From Rhizobium bangladeshense (GTDB lineage: Bacteria; Pseudomonadota; Alphaproteobacteria; Rhizobiales; Rhizobiaceae), in the NCBI RefSeq assembly GCF_017357245.1, contig NZ_CP071612.1, positions 499,001-563,000 on the forward strand: DNA of 64,000 bases, read 5' to 3'. The notes beneath the pieces were generated by a model. That model had not been told where the DNA came from. It saw nothing but the letters and a program-made list of their open reading frames with translations, and did no database searches. The translations under genes were made by a program, and so were the position numbers. This document shows positions 26,810 through 35,511 of this stretch, piece by piece (the stretch's first letter is position 1; every line of letters starts with the position of its first letter).

Positions 26810-27088
26810 CTAATCCCCGAAAAACCGTATCGGTTTGTATTGCCGATGCGCGATGATCAGGCTCCGGTCGGGCTGGATGATGTAGGTTTCCTCCACCTCC
26901 CGGCCATACTGGTCGATGAAATTATGCGGGAAGCTGGAGCCGGGCGGGGATTTGGTGAGCTTGCTGCGCGGCTGGCCATTATAGGTGATGCTGCCCGGGA
27001 TCGGTTCAAGACCCGGTCCACTGTAGCTGACGGTGTTGCATCCCGCGAGAACAAGAGTGCCGATGAGGCCGATGATTGCCGGTTTCAT
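26810..27088 (-). CDS. small lipoprotein of unknown function
   Basis: A 92-residue predicted lipoprotein. The signal peptide MKPAIIGLIGTLVLAGC ends in a lipobox (LAGC), so the mature protein starts at Cys17 and is attached to the membrane. The mature part is short, with the pattern PGSITYNGQPRSKLTKSPPG followed by YGREVEETYIIQPDRSLIIAHRQYKPI, suggesting a small beta structure. I chose the ATG at 27088, preceded by AAGGGA; the longer frame to 27217 lacks a sensible N-terminus. No family is recognised. It is followed by the MCP gene on the same strand, 134 bases upstream. Confidence 0.7.
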   Translation of the reverse strand: MKPAIIGLIGTLVLAGCNTVSYSGPGLEPIPGSITYNGQPRSKLTKSPPGSSFPHNFIDQYGREVEETYIIQPDRSLIIAHRQYKPIRFFGD

Positions 27089-27222
27089 GTCTATCCCTTC
27101 CGGTGCGCCGAACGCCGCGATCTTACTCCCGATCGGAACAGGCGCAGCAGATGAAACGGCGCCTCGGCCATCACTCCTTCGGGAAGTGGCGCCTGGAACG
27201 TCGCGCGATACTTTCAACCGGC

Positions 27223-29232
27223 TCAGAATTCCGTCCAGTCGCCATCCTTGCTTATCGGCGTGCTGCTGTTGGGGCCGAAGGCGCTGACGAGCTGTTGACC
27301 GAGCGCGCGGGCCGGGGAGGCGGCGGGGCGCACCGTTCCTTCCTTGGCGATGCGGATCGGGGCTGCCCTGACTGCCGGGCGCGCTGCCGCGCGAGGTGCC
27401 GCGGCCGGCGGCCGGACGGACGCGATCGGTGCAGCGGCGGCAAAACCGCCTGTGCCGGTCAGCCGGAATTGGCCGAGCAGCGTGTTGAGCGCTGCCGCTT
27501 CGCTGGCGAGGCTGTGGCTGGCGGCGGTGGATTGCTCGACCATCGCCGCATTCTGCTGCGTGCCCTGGTCCATGGTGTTGACGGCGGTGTTGATCTCCTG
27601 CAGCCCGATCGACTGCTCCCGGGAGGCTTCGGCGATCGCGTGGACGTGCTGGTTGATCTCCTGCACCTCGGTGACGATCGCATCGAGCGCCTTGCCGGTC
27701 TCGCCGACCAGCGTGACGCCGGTTTGCACATGCGAGCCGGAATTGGTGATCAGCGACTTGATCTCCTTGGCGGCATTGGCCGAGCGCTGGGCGAGTTCGC
27801 GCACTTCCTGGGCTACGACCGCAAAACCTTTGCCGGCCTCGCCGGCGCGCGCGGCTTCCACACCGGCATTCAAGGCCAGCAGGTTGGTCTGGAAGGCAAT
27901 ATCGTCGATGACGCCGATGATATTGGAAATTTCGCCGGAGGACCTTTCGATCTCCTGCATGGCGGATACGGCCTTGCGGACGATCTCGCCGGATTTTTCG
28001 GCGCCGAGGCGTGTGCGGGTGACGAGCTGGCTCGCCTCCGCGGCGCGCTTGGCCGCGTCGCGCACCGTCGTGGTAATCTCTTCCAGCGCCGCTGCGGTTT
28101 CTTCGACGGAGGCCGACTGCTGTTCCGTTCGCCGGGAAAGCTCATCTGCGGAAGAACGGATCTCGTTGGCGCCGGCGCCGATGGCCCGCGCATTGGCGCC
28201 GACCGCCTGCATGGTCTCGTTGAGCTTCTCGAGCGAGTGGTTGAAATCCTGGCGCAACGCATCGAGATGGGCGACGAAGGGCTCGCCGATGGATGAGGCG
28301 AGATCGCCGGCGGCAAGGCGGCGCAGGCCGTCGCCAAGGGCTGCGACGGCGCGTTCGAGCTCGGCCGCCTCGCGAGCTTTCTGCGCCTCGCGTTCGCGTC
28401 GCTCGCGCTCGCTGACACTGCGGTCCGCATCGGCGCGCGCCTCGATTTGACGACGCTCGATCGCATTGTCGCGGAAGATCGAAACCGCCTTTGCCATCTG
28501 GCCGACTTCGTCGCGGCGATCGAGACCGCTGATATCGCTATCGGTGTCGCCTTCGGCAAGCCGCTTCATGCGCAGGCTGAGCTTCGTCATCGGGCCGGCG
28601 ATGCCTTTTTGCGCCACGGCAACGGAGAAGCCGATCGCGGCGAGAACGGCAATGCCGATCAGGACGAAACAGAAGGTGATCCGGCCGCTGACGGACGCCG
28701 AAAGCGCGTCGCCGCCGTCGTTGAGCATCGCCATCATCGCATCATTGTTGGCGATCATCTTCGGCGTCAGCGCATCGAGCCTGGCATTGATCAGCGCAAC
28801 ATTGGCGAGTGCGCCGGCCCGATCCTCGCCCTTGCTCTGCTCGATGATCTTATTGGCCAGGGCTTCGATTTCATCGATGCCCGCCTGAATTTCGTCGATC
28901 GCCGCCTTGCGGCTCGGAAGGAGTGCGAGGGCCTGTCTCATCCGGTCGCGAGCCTGCGGCAGCTTGCTCGGGGTGGCAAGCGCTGTCTGGTACGTCGGCG
29001 TGTCGGGCTGCATTTCGGCAACCAACGTGACCTGCAGCACCGAAGCTACGACAGAGGCGCTGGCGCGCGCGCTCAGCATCGAGGCCTGTGCCTCATGATC
29101 GATAAAGACGCTATAGGCGGCGTCCGCCCGGCGGAACTCGGAGATGATATAGACCAGCCCCGCCATCGTGATCAGCCCGATGAGCGCCACGACCGAAATG
29201 ATTTTGGTGCGGATCTTCAGATGCTTCAACAT
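27223..29232 (-). CDS. methyl-accepting chemotaxis protein
   Basis: A 669-residue chemoreceptor. TM1 lies near residues 10-29 ([20 protein letters not shown]); a ~160-residue helical periplasmic sensor follows; TM2 is [28 protein letters not shown] domain ([21 protein letters not shown]) and a second HAMP-like segment ([22 protein letters not shown]) precede the signalling domain with [22 protein letters not shown] and the hairpin tip [33 protein letters not shown] (trimer/CheA contact). The C-terminus ends DGDWTEF, an xWxxF CheR-docking pentapeptide. The ligand is unknown. I chose ATG 29232, as the frame to 29385 adds a non-membrane N-tail. No che genes are adjacent. Confidence 0.93.
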   Translation of the reverse strand: MLKHLKIRTKIISVVALIGLITMAGLVYIISEFRRADAAYSVFIDHEAQASMLSARASASVVASVLQVTLVAEMQPDTPTYQTALATPSKLPQARDRMRQALALLPSRKAAIDEIQAGIDEIEALANKIIEQSKGEDRAGALANVALINARLDALTPKMIANNDAMMAMLNDGGDALSASVSGRITFCFVLIGIAVLAAIGFSVAVAQKGIAGPMTKLSLRMKRLAEGDTDSDISGLDRRDEVGQMAKAVSIFRDNAIERRQIEARADADRSVSERERREREAQKAREAAELERAVAALGDGLRRLAAGDLASSIGEPFVAHLDALRQDFNHSLEKLNETMQAVGANARAIGAGANEIRSSADELSRRTEQQSASVEETAAALEEITTTVRDAAKRAAEASQLVTRTRLGAEKSGEIVRKAVSAMQEIERSSGEISNIIGVIDDIAFQTNLLALNAGVEAARAGEAGKGFAVVAQEVRELAQRSANAAKEIKSLITNSGSHVQTGVTLVGETGKALDAIVTEVQEINQHVHAIAEASREQSIGLQEINTAVNTMDQGTQQNAAMVEQSTAASHSLASEAAALNTLLGQFRLTGTGGFAAAAPIASVRPPAAAPRAAARPAVRAAPIRIAKEGTVRPAASPARALGQQLVSAFGPNSSTPISKDGDWTEF

Positions 29233-29710
29233 GGGAAATGTCACCCGATTTTGCCCGGCTCGCCGCGCGTCCGGTGTTTGGAGATTATAGTCGTAAAGAG
29301 CGCTGCCTGGCTGTCGCGGCGCCGGAAGTGGAGTGACGCGTGCATCATGCCATCGGCCAGCGGGCGCCTCGTGTCGTCGCGACAAATAGAGGCGATATTC
29401 TTTAATTCCGCGCTAACGTGGAGGCGCTGGCCCGCCCTTAATTTTGAGGGGAGCAGGAGGTTTGCGCCATCCGCTCGAGAGGGGCCTCGAAGGGCGAGAC
29501 GGGTGCGGCGTGGTTGCGGAATGCAAGGGGCGATGCTGGAGCGTGTTCCTCGAGGCTCCTGCCTTCGAGGCGTGGGAGGATGCCGCGGCCAATCAGTTCC
29601 TGAGCCTCATGCGTTCGCCCAATCCCATACATATTCCCCGCCGAGCATGACTCTGTTACATCTCATCGACCCCGCAACGTTTCGACGCTGAACCCCGAGA
29701 CTGGATCACC
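29233..29710. other. intergenic stretch before solute-binding protein
   Basis: This 478-base stretch holds no supported gene. From about 29440 to 29640 it is rich in small inverted repeats (for example CCTCGAGG and GCCTCGA motifs) and the frames on both strands look like repeat translation. I suspect a decayed rhizobial repeat. The first 200 bases probably carry the MCP promoter. Confidence 0.4.
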
Positions 29711-30586
29711 ATGATTGAAACCCAGCAGGCATCCCCGACTCTCAGGGCCTTTCTGGCGGCCGGCCTGTTTCTGGTAGCGCTGTTTTCAAGCTTTGCCGCA
29801 TCCGCCCAGCAGGCTGCCCCCTCGCTGCCGCTGCTCTTCGATGCCCGCGAGCGTCTCGCCAGGCCTGATCTCTCCTCGCTGGTCCGCTTGCGCTTTCTGA
29901 CGTCGGTTGATTTCCCGCCATTTAATTTCACCGATCAGAATGGCAAGCTTTCCGGTTTCAACGTCGATCTCGCCCGCGAAATTTGCGGCGAGCTCGAGAT
30001 TTCAGACAAGTGCCAGATCCAGGCGATGCCTTTCGCCGATCTCAAGGATGCGCTCGCCGCCTCGCAGGGCGATGCCGTCATCGCCGGCCTTGCGGTGACC
30101 CCGGAGTTGCGTCGGCAATTTCTATTCTCCAGGCCATATCTGATGCTGCCGGCGCGTTTCGTGCGCAATCTTGGCGCTCCGTTCGATGGAAAGACCGCTG
30201 CCGCACTGTCGAACCATTCGGTCGGCGTCGTCAAAGGCACGGTACATGAGGCGATGCTTGCCACCTTTTTCCCGGCCTTGAAGGCACAAACCTTCGACAC
30301 CAAGGACGCCCTGCTTGCGGCGTTGAAGGAGCGCAAGGTCGATGCCGCATTCGCCGATGCGCTGCAGCTTTCTTTCTGGGTCTCTTCGCCGGCCTCTGGC
30401 AGATGCTGCGCGCTGTTCGACGGCCCTTACCTCTCCGAACATTTCCTCGGCGAGGGAATGACGATCATGCTGCGGCAGAAGGACACCGTGCTCACTTCCG
30501 CCATCGACCATGCGCTTGCCGCACTGTCGCGCAACGGCCGTCTTCAGGAAATTTATCTGCGGTATTTTCCCTACGGCCTCTACTGA
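29711..30586 (+). CDS. periplasmic solute-binding protein, amino-acid transporter type (family 3)
   Basis: A 291-residue exported binding protein, probably for an amino acid or similar polar solute. The signal peptide (RAFLAAGLFLVALFSSFAASA) is preceded by about 11 polar residues. The family-3 signature FTDQNGKLSGFNVDLAREIC is complete, followed by AGLAVTPELRRQFLFSRPYL, the typical ligand-arginine region. 'CGELEISDKC' and 'RCCALF' hold cysteines. No permease or ATPase genes are adjacent, so it may be an orphan that works with a distant transporter or as a chemoreceptor partner of the neighbouring MCP, but there is no evidence for the latter. Ligand unknown. Confidence 0.88.
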   Translation: MIETQQASPTLRAFLAAGLFLVALFSSFAASAQQAAPSLPLLFDARERLARPDLSSLVRLRFLTSVDFPPFNFTDQNGKLSGFNVDLAREICGELEISDKCQIQAMPFADLKDALAASQGDAVIAGLAVTPELRRQFLFSRPYLMLPARFVRNLGAPFDGKTAAALSNHSVGVVKGTVHEAMLATFFPALKAQTFDTKDALLAALKERKVDAAFADALQLSFWVSSPASGRCCALFDGPYLSEHFLGEGMTIMLRQKDTVLTSAIDHALAALSRNGRLQEIYLRYFPYGLY

Positions 30587-30591
30587 GCCTT

Positions 30592-30813
30592 AGAGCCTTT
30601 CCTGGTCAGATTGAAGCGTTCTGTTGGCTCATCAGCCTGGCCCGTTTCAGCCAACCCTCCCGCAGATTTGCCTGGCAAATCTGCAAGACTTTGGAATCGC
30701 CGGACGCACTTATCGCTTCGCATGGCGAAGCGATGCGGTCGGTGGGCCGGGCATCTCTGCCCTGACGAAAACTTGCTCCGGCAGAATGCTTCAATCTGAC
30801 CAGGAAAGGCTCT
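30592..30813. repeat. 222-bp MITE-like element with 32-bp inverted ends
   Basis: The ends AGAGCCTTTCCTGGTCAGAT... and their inverse match over 32 bases with one or two mismatches. Inside are two further perfect hairpins: GCAGATTTGCC/GGCAAATCTGC and ATCGCTTCGC/GCGAAGCGAT. It lies between the solute-binding-protein gene and the TerB-like gene, ending four bases from the latter's stop. It has no coding frame. The structure fits a miniature inverted-repeat element. Confidence 0.85.
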
Positions 30814-30817
30814 CCGC

Positions 30818-31231
30818 TTATCCCTTGCGGAAGCGGGCAATCGCGCTGCGTTCGATCGCCGCGCAGGTGAGCTTGTCGAGCCCGAGCCGGTCACGCAGCA
30901 GGCTGAGCAGCCGCAGTTCCTCAGCCTTGACCGAGAGATCGGCGGAGGCCACTTCGACGGCAAGTGCATAGGCCGTGTCGTAGAGTTTTGTCGGCAGCGT
31001 GTCGCGTACGGTTTCGAGAACGACGTCGAGGCCCTCAGGCCCGGCAAGCAGCGAGGCACAGTCGCGCGCTATCGAAATCAGCTTGTCGTCGTCGAAATCC
31101 TTGAAAACCGGCAGGAAACCGATCAGTTGGCCGATTCTCGTCATCTCCCGGTCGTTCATCGTGCTGTCGACGGCGGATGCCATCACCATCACGTAGATCA
31201 GGGCGTCATGGGCGGAAAGCGGCTTATTCAT
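30818..31231 (-). CDS. TerB-family protein
   Basis: A 137-residue all-helical protein of the TerB (tellurite resistance B-like) family. Family features: LSAHDALIYVMVMASAVDSTMNDREMTRIG at the N-terminus, with acidic residues that in relatives bind metal, and KAEELRLLSLLRDRLGLDKLTCAAIERSAIAR at the C-terminus. No other ter genes are nearby, so a role in tellurite resistance should not be assumed; lone TerB proteins are common in rhizobia. I chose ATG 31231, as AAGGA precedes it and the frame to 31249 starts in this ribosome site. Its stop is four bases from the MITE-like element. Confidence 0.85.
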   Translation of the reverse strand: MNKPLSAHDALIYVMVMASAVDSTMNDREMTRIGQLIGFLPVFKDFDDDKLISIARDCASLLAGPEGLDVVLETVRDTLPTKLYDTAYALAVEVASADLSVKAEELRLLSLLRDRLGLDKLTCAAIERSAIARFRKG

Positions 31232-31320
31232 TGGTGATTCCTTTTTCAATCAGCCGAGATTAGGAATTGGCGACGGCCATTACAAGGGATCGGCAGCATC
31301 TCGCACCGGCGGGCGGCCTG

Positions 31321-32007
31321 TCATTTGCGGCGCGGGTCTCCGCCGTAAATGCCTTTCTGCGCTTGCCTCGTCTTCTCGGCGATTGGTGCAAGCGGCGAAC
31401 CCGCCTCAGCTTCCGCCCAGCCGTTTTCCGCAAGCCACGTACCGAGATCTTGCGTGCCGAGCCGGCAGGTGGCGATCGCCGTTCCCTTCCATTCGACCGC
31501 GTCGAGGTCGCAGGTGATACTGCGGTTGCGCAAGAGCTGGCGCAGCGCCGTCTTCGCCATCATGCCGCAAGGCCATTGCCGGCCTGCCGGCCCGCATATC
31601 CTGTCGGCCGGCGTTGGGACAATGCCGGCAAGATGGAGCCGGCGCTCGCCGAAGGAAAGGCTGCCGGCATTTTCGACCAGCGGCCTCGGCAGCTCCATCG
31701 CCTTTTTCTCGACCGGCGCGGCTTGTTGCGTGATGGTCTCGGGTTTGGGCGCCGCGCGATCAGGCGGTTCCGGAGGGGGCGAGCCCGCCGGTACCACTGA
31801 GCGTGCGATCATTTCGGCGCGTTCATCGGATATCGTCGCCGCCCGTTCGGTGGGCTCGGGGGCAGCATCCGGCGCAGCCGCTGTCTCCCCTGCGGGTGCG
31901 GTCTCTTCCCCTGCTGTGCCGCCGCGAAGCCTCGCTTCGCCTGCCATCAGCAGGCCGACTACCACCGCCATCCCCGTGATACCTGTAAAGATGGCGGCAG
32001 GACGCAT
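31321..32007 (-). CDS. thermonuclease-like (SNase-fold) protein with membrane anchor
   Basis: A 228-residue protein with an N-terminal hydrophobic segment (AAIFTGITGMAVVVGLLMAG, residues 4-23), a long proline/alanine/glutamate-rich linker and a C-terminal SNase-like fold (RRLHLAGIVPTPADRIC onward to WLAENGWAEAEAGSPLAPIAEKTRQAQKGIYGGD). The 'GLAPAFTRQA.KGIW' style end is typical of SNase-fold proteins; the catalytic Arg/Asp/Glu set of true nucleases is not clear, so it may be catalytically dead. Start ATG 32007 is preferred over 32052 because it begins the anchor. It is 11 bases after the S24-type regulator and likely in the same transcript. Confidence 0.75.
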   Translation of the reverse strand: MRPAAIFTGITGMAVVVGLLMAGEARLRGGTAGEETAPAGETAAAPDAAPEPTERAATISDERAEMIARSVVPAGSPPPEPPDRAAPKPETITQQAAPVEKKAMELPRPLVENAGSLSFGERRLHLAGIVPTPADRICGPAGRQWPCGMMAKTALRQLLRNRSITCDLDAVEWKGTAIATCRLGTQDLGTWLAENGWAEAEAGSPLAPIAEKTRQAQKGIYGGDPRRK

Positions 32008-32018
32008 GGAATATCTTC

Positions 32019-32690
32019 CTACTGGCTGGCCCAGATGATGCGGGCGATCCAATCGACGTCGGAAAGATCAAGAGTGCGATTGGGATGTTCGGGGTTGAGC
32101 GACATCAGCTCGATCGACCGAGGGCTCTGGCGCAGCAGCACCTTGGCCATCACCTCGCCCCCGCATGTGCGTACGACGACGCGGTCGTTGCGGCGCACGT
32201 GCGCCCCAGGCTCCACAATCAGCACATCCCCGTCGCGATAGAGCGGCATCATGCTCTCGCCCTGCACCTCCAGCGCATAGACGCCGGATCTCTGCGACGG
32301 ATTGGCCGGGAACTCCACCACGTCCCAGCCCTGACCGGCCGGAAAGCCGCCATCGTCGAAGAAGCCGCCGGCGCCAGCCTGCGCGAAGCCGAGCAGCGGA
32401 ATGGAGCTGCCTGGCGGGCGCCCGGCGCGCTCGCCGGCCCGCTCTCCGGAAGAATTGGCGCTCGGTTGCATGAAGGCGAGAAACTGCTCCATGCTTGCCC
32501 CTGTGGCATCGAGCACCTTGGCGATCGATTCCGTCGACGGCCAGCGCAGCCGCCCATCGGCGGAAAGCCGTTTCGACTTGTTGAAGGAGGTGGGATCGAG
32601 GCCGGCGCGGCGCGCAAGACCGGATGGCGTCAGCTCGTGCCGTTCGGCAAGCCTGTCGATCGCCTCCCAGATCTGCTTGTGTGACAGCAT
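32019..32690 (-). CDS. LexA/cI-like transcriptional regulator with S24 peptidase domain
   Basis: A 223-residue regulator with an N-terminal helix-turn-helix (TPSGLARRAGLDPTSFNKSK) and a C-terminal S24 self-cleaving domain. The catalytic Ser lies in VQGESMMPLYRDGD and the Lys in GGEVMAKVLLR. The LexA/cI cleavage site (Ala-Gly) could be the AQAGAGG stretch in the linker. Such proteins include LexA, phage repressors and PrtR-like stress regulators. LexA itself has a different N-terminal domain, so this is a second S24 regulator, outside any visible prophage. It lies just ahead of the thermonuclease-like gene on the same strand. Confidence 0.88.
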   Translation of the reverse strand: MLSHKQIWEAIDRLAERHELTPSGLARRAGLDPTSFNKSKRLSADGRLRWPSTESIAKVLDATGASMEQFLAFMQPSANSSGERAGERAGRPPGSSIPLLGFAQAGAGGFFDDGGFPAGQGWDVVEFPANPSQRSGVYALEVQGESMMPLYRDGDVLIVEPGAHVRRNDRVVVRTCGGEVMAKVLLRQSPRSIELMSLNPEHPNRTLDLSDVDWIARIIWASQ

Positions 32691-32815
32691 ATGCGCCCGG
32701 TTCCGTGCAGCCTGTCTCAGGCCGCGCTTTCAGCCGGACGAAATAATAACCGACCGTACCACGCCCGTAAAGGTAAGAAGGAATAAAATCCTGCTATCGC
32801 GGGTTTCAGCCACCC

Positions 32816-33463
32816 TCAGGCCACCATCGCCATGTTGATCTTGCCGAGCTGGATGACAGCCTGTGTGCGGCTGTCGACATTGAGTTTCAGCAGGATCGCC
32901 GAGACATGCGCCTTGATCGTCGCCTCGGAGACTCCGAGTTCATAGGCGATCTGCTTGTTCAACAGGCCTTCGCCGAGCATGGTCAGCACACGGCTCTGCT
33001 GCGGCGTCAGCGTGTGCAGGCGATGGATCAGATCGGCAACGTCGGGATCCTGCTCCTGGCCGTCGCGATAGCTTTCCGGCGTCGCGATATCGCCGGCAAG
33101 CACCGTCTGGATGCTGCGACGGATGTCTTCGATGCCCGAGGATTTTGAAATGAAGCCGGAAGCGCCGAGTTCAAGTGCCCGGCGGATCGTCGTTGCATCG
33201 TCGGTCGCCGAGACGATGATGATCGGCAGGCTGGCGAATTCGGCGCGCAGCGCCATCAGGCCGGAAAAGCCGCTGACGCCGGGCATGGCTAGATCCAGCA
33301 GCATCAGGTCGGCATCAGGATGGGTGCTGGCGGCGGTGCGTACGGCCGCGAAATCGCCGGCTTCGACGATCGACTGGCGGCCCTCCATGCCAATGACCGC
33401 CTGGCGCAGCGCATCGCGAAACAGCGGATGATCATCCGCAATGATGATGGTCTGTTCCTGCAT
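32816..33463 (-). CDS. LuxR/NarL-family response regulator
   Basis: A 215-residue two-component response regulator. The receiver has acidic Asp10/Asp11, phosphoacceptor Asp57 (LMLLDLAMPG), the switch Ser/Thr in IIIVSATDD and Lys in GFISKSSG. The C-terminal NarL-type domain reads LTPQQSRVLTMLGEGLLNKQIAYELGVSEATIKAHVSAILLKLNV. No histidine kinase gene is adjacent, so it is an orphan in this window. The GAGTTTTCG-like start region is ordinary. It sits between the S24 regulator and a small exported coiled-coil protein, all on the same strand but with separate intergenic gaps. Targets are unknown. Confidence 0.92.
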   Translation of the reverse strand: MQEQTIIIADDHPLFRDALRQAVIGMEGRQSIVEAGDFAAVRTAASTHPDADLMLLDLAMPGVSGFSGLMALRAEFASLPIIIVSATDDATTIRRALELGASGFISKSSGIEDIRRSIQTVLAGDIATPESYRDGQEQDPDVADLIHRLHTLTPQQSRVLTMLGEGLLNKQIAYELGVSEATIKAHVSAILLKLNVDSRTQAVIQLGKINMAMVA

Positions 33464-33552
33464 CGAAAACTCCCTCCCAAGAGTCCGATCGTGCCGGCAT
33501 GCGCGCTATCCCCTCAGCGTTGCATGCATGCTTTCTGATAGACTATATCAGA

Positions 33553-33951
33553 TCATGTCTTCTGCGGAAGGGGATTGGCGTTTTCGTCAGCCTGGAACTC
33601 CTTCACCATCCCCATGAAACTCTTCATCATCCGCTCCATGATGCTGATCGAGCGGTCGATCTCGGCGTCGCTCGGCAGCGCGCGCTGGATAAGGCCACCT
33701 TGTTCCAGCTTGGTCACCCGCTCTGAAAGCCGGTCGAGCTCGTCCTCATAGGCTGCCCGCTCGTCGGCCGCCATCCGGCAGACCAGGGCGCCGTCCTTGT
33801 CCTGGCAGATCGACATGGCGCCGGTCTGGCGATCGAGCCGGACGAAATGGTCGCCGCTTTTCTCCAACTGGAACCGGGCCACATCAGTCTCGGCCGCCGC
33901 GGCCGCGAGTGGCAGGAGAACAGCGCCAAGTGCGAGAACCAAAATCTTCAT
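33553..33951 (-). CDS. hypothetical exported protein with coiled coil
   Basis: A 132-residue protein. The signal peptide is MKILVLALGAVLLPLAAAAAETD. The mature N-terminus (FQLEKSGDHFVRLDRQTGAMSICQDKDGALVCRMAADE) has two cysteines that could form a disulfide, followed by a helical coiled-coil stretch (AAYEDELDRLSERVTKLEQGG) and an acidic C-terminus. It probably resides in the periplasm, perhaps as an envelope scaffold. I chose the ATG at 33951, because the frame up to 34071 has no signal-like start. I recognise no domain. It is divergent from the DUF952 gene. Confidence 0.75.
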   Translation of the reverse strand: MKILVLALGAVLLPLAAAAAETDVARFQLEKSGDHFVRLDRQTGAMSICQDKDGALVCRMAADERAAYEDELDRLSERVTKLEQGGLIQRALPSDAEIDRSISIMERMMKSFMGMVKEFQADENANPLPQKT

Positions 33952-34072
33952 CGTCTCATCCTCCGGATTTTGCCTGAGCTGGTCCCGCTTTTTGAGTGCC
34001 AGGGCGTGGACATCGCCGCCTCTTTCCGGCAAAGCGCTCATGACCCAATGGATCAGCAATCGCGAGGCCATG

Positions 34073-34426
34073 ATGACCGTGACACCGACCCTTTACAAGA
34101 TCGTGACGGAGACCCTCTGGCAGCAAGCCAGACAAAGCGGCATTTTTCATGGCGCCGGCATCGATCTCAAGGACGGATTCATTCATTTCTCGACAGCGGA
34201 CCAGGTGAAACAGACAGCCGCCCTTCATTTTGCCGGCCAGCCCGGCCTCGTGCTGGTCGCCGTCGACGGCAGCGGCTTCGGTGACAAGCTCCTGTTCGAG
34301 CCCTCCCGTGGCGGCGATCTCTTCCCTCATCTCTACGCCGATCTGCCGCTTGCGGCCGTGCTCTGGGACGCGGCGCTGCCGCTCGATGAGAAGGGCGTTC
34401 ATATTTTCCCGGAGCTGCAGCCATGA
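34073..34426 (+). CDS. DUF952 family protein
   Basis: A 117-residue small soluble protein of the DUF952 family. The typical blocks are YKIVTETLWQQARQSGIF, DLKDGFIHFSTADQV (where the His-Phe-Ser triad is conserved) and LFPHLYADLPLAAV. DUF952 proteins resemble ADP-ribosyltransferase-fold enzymes, but their reaction is not known to me. I chose the second of two adjacent ATGs (34073), with GAGG five bases upstream. The stop overlaps the pyrD start by four bases (ATGA), so it is translationally coupled to pyrD; the same order is common in rhizobia. Confidence 0.88.
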   Translation: MTVTPTLYKIVTETLWQQARQSGIFHGAGIDLKDGFIHFSTADQVKQTAALHFAGQPGLVLVAVDGSGFGDKLLFEPSRGGDLFPHLYADLPLAAVLWDAALPLDEKGVHIFPELQP

Positions 34427-35511
34427 TCGATCCTTTCAAGCGCGTCGCCCGTAAAGGTCTCTTCCTGTTCGATCCGGAAACCGCGCACGGCATGTCGCTC
34501 GCCGCGCTGAAATCAGGCCTCGTGCCTGCCTGCCGGATGACTCCCGATCCGCGCCTTCGCCAGACCGTCGCCGGTCTCTCCTTCGAAAATCCGCTCGGAA
34601 TGGCGGCGGGCTACGACAAGAATGCCGAGGTGCCGGAGGCGCTGCTGAAGCTCGGCTTCGGCTTTACCGAGATCGGCACGGTGACGCCGAAGCCGCAACC
34701 CGGCAACCCGCGCCCGCGCATCTTCCGACTGGTCGAGGATGAAGGAGTCATCAACCGCCTCGGCTTCAACAATGAAGGCCATGACGCTGCTTATCGGCGC
34801 CTCGCCGCGCTGAAGAGCGGCGGCATCGTCGGCGTCAATATCGGCGCCAACAAGGACAGCGACGACCGCATTGCCGATTATGTCGCCGGGATCCGCCGCT
34901 TCTATTCCGTTGCGCGCTATTTCACCGCCAACATCTCCTCGCCGAACACGCCCGGCCTGCGCGACCTGCAGGCGCGCGAAAGCCTCGCGGCGCTGCTTTC
35001 GGCCGTGCTTGCGGCGCGTGACGAGATGGCCGAAACATCCGGCCGGAAAATCCCCGTTTTTTTGAAGATTGCCCCCGACCTGACCGAGGAAGGCATGGAC
35101 GACATCGCCGCGGAAGCGCTTTCGCATGCGTTGGATGGATTGATCGTCTCCAACACGACGCTGTCGCGCGAGGGCCTCAGGGATCAGCGCCAGGCCAAGG
35201 AGGCGGGCGGCCTCTCCGGCGTGCCGCTTTTCGAAAAATCGACGGCGGTGCTCGCCAGGATGCGCAAGCGTGTCGGCCCGGCTTTGCCTATCATCGGCGT
35301 CGGCGGCGTCTCCTCGGCCGAAACCGCGCTGGAGAAGATCCGGGCGGGCGCCGATCTCGTGCAGCTCTATTCCTGCATGGTCTATGAAGGCCCCGGCCTG
35401 CCCGGCGATATCGTTCGCGGCCTGTCGGCGCTGATGGACCGCGAGAAAGTCGGTTCGATCCGCGAGCTGCGCGACAGCAGGATGGACTACTGGGCGGTGC
35501 GGAAGATCTGA
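34423..35511 (+). CDS. pyrD: dihydroorotate dehydrogenase, class 2 (quinone)
   Basis: A 362-residue FMN enzyme that oxidises dihydroorotate to orotate in pyrimidine synthesis and passes electrons to the quinone pool. The N-terminal helix (DPFKRVARKGLFLFDPETAHGMSL) that docks on the membrane identifies class 2. Family motifs: GMAAGYDKNAE, INRLGFNNEG, the catalytic-Ser region NISSPNTPGL, IVSNTTLS and IGVGGVSSAETALEKI with the phosphate site. It overlaps DUF952 at the start, and its 3' end overlaps the 3' end of the MATE gene by 25 bases on the other strand. Confidence 0.96.
   Translation: MIDPFKRVARKGLFLFDPETAHGMSLAALKSGLVPACRMTPDPRLRQTVAGLSFENPLGMAAGYDKNAEVPEALLKLGFGFTEIGTVTPKPQPGNPRPRIFRLVEDEGVINRLGFNNEGHDAAYRRLAALKSGGIVGVNIGANKDSDDRIADYVAGIRRFYSVARYFTANISSPNTPGLRDLQARESLAALLSAVLAARDEMAETSGRKIPVFLKIAPDLTEEGMDDIAAEALSHALDGLIVSNTTLSREGLRDQRQAKEAGGLSGVPLFEKSTAVLARMRKRVGPALPIIGVGGVSSAETALEKIRAGADLVQLYSCMVYEGPGLPGDIVRGLSALMDREKVGSIRELRDSRMDYWAVRKI

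Noticed and set aside
29438..29650. Overlapping frames on both strands upstream of the solute-binding protein
   Set aside because: Both look like translations of an inverted repeat; there is no ribosome site or family match.
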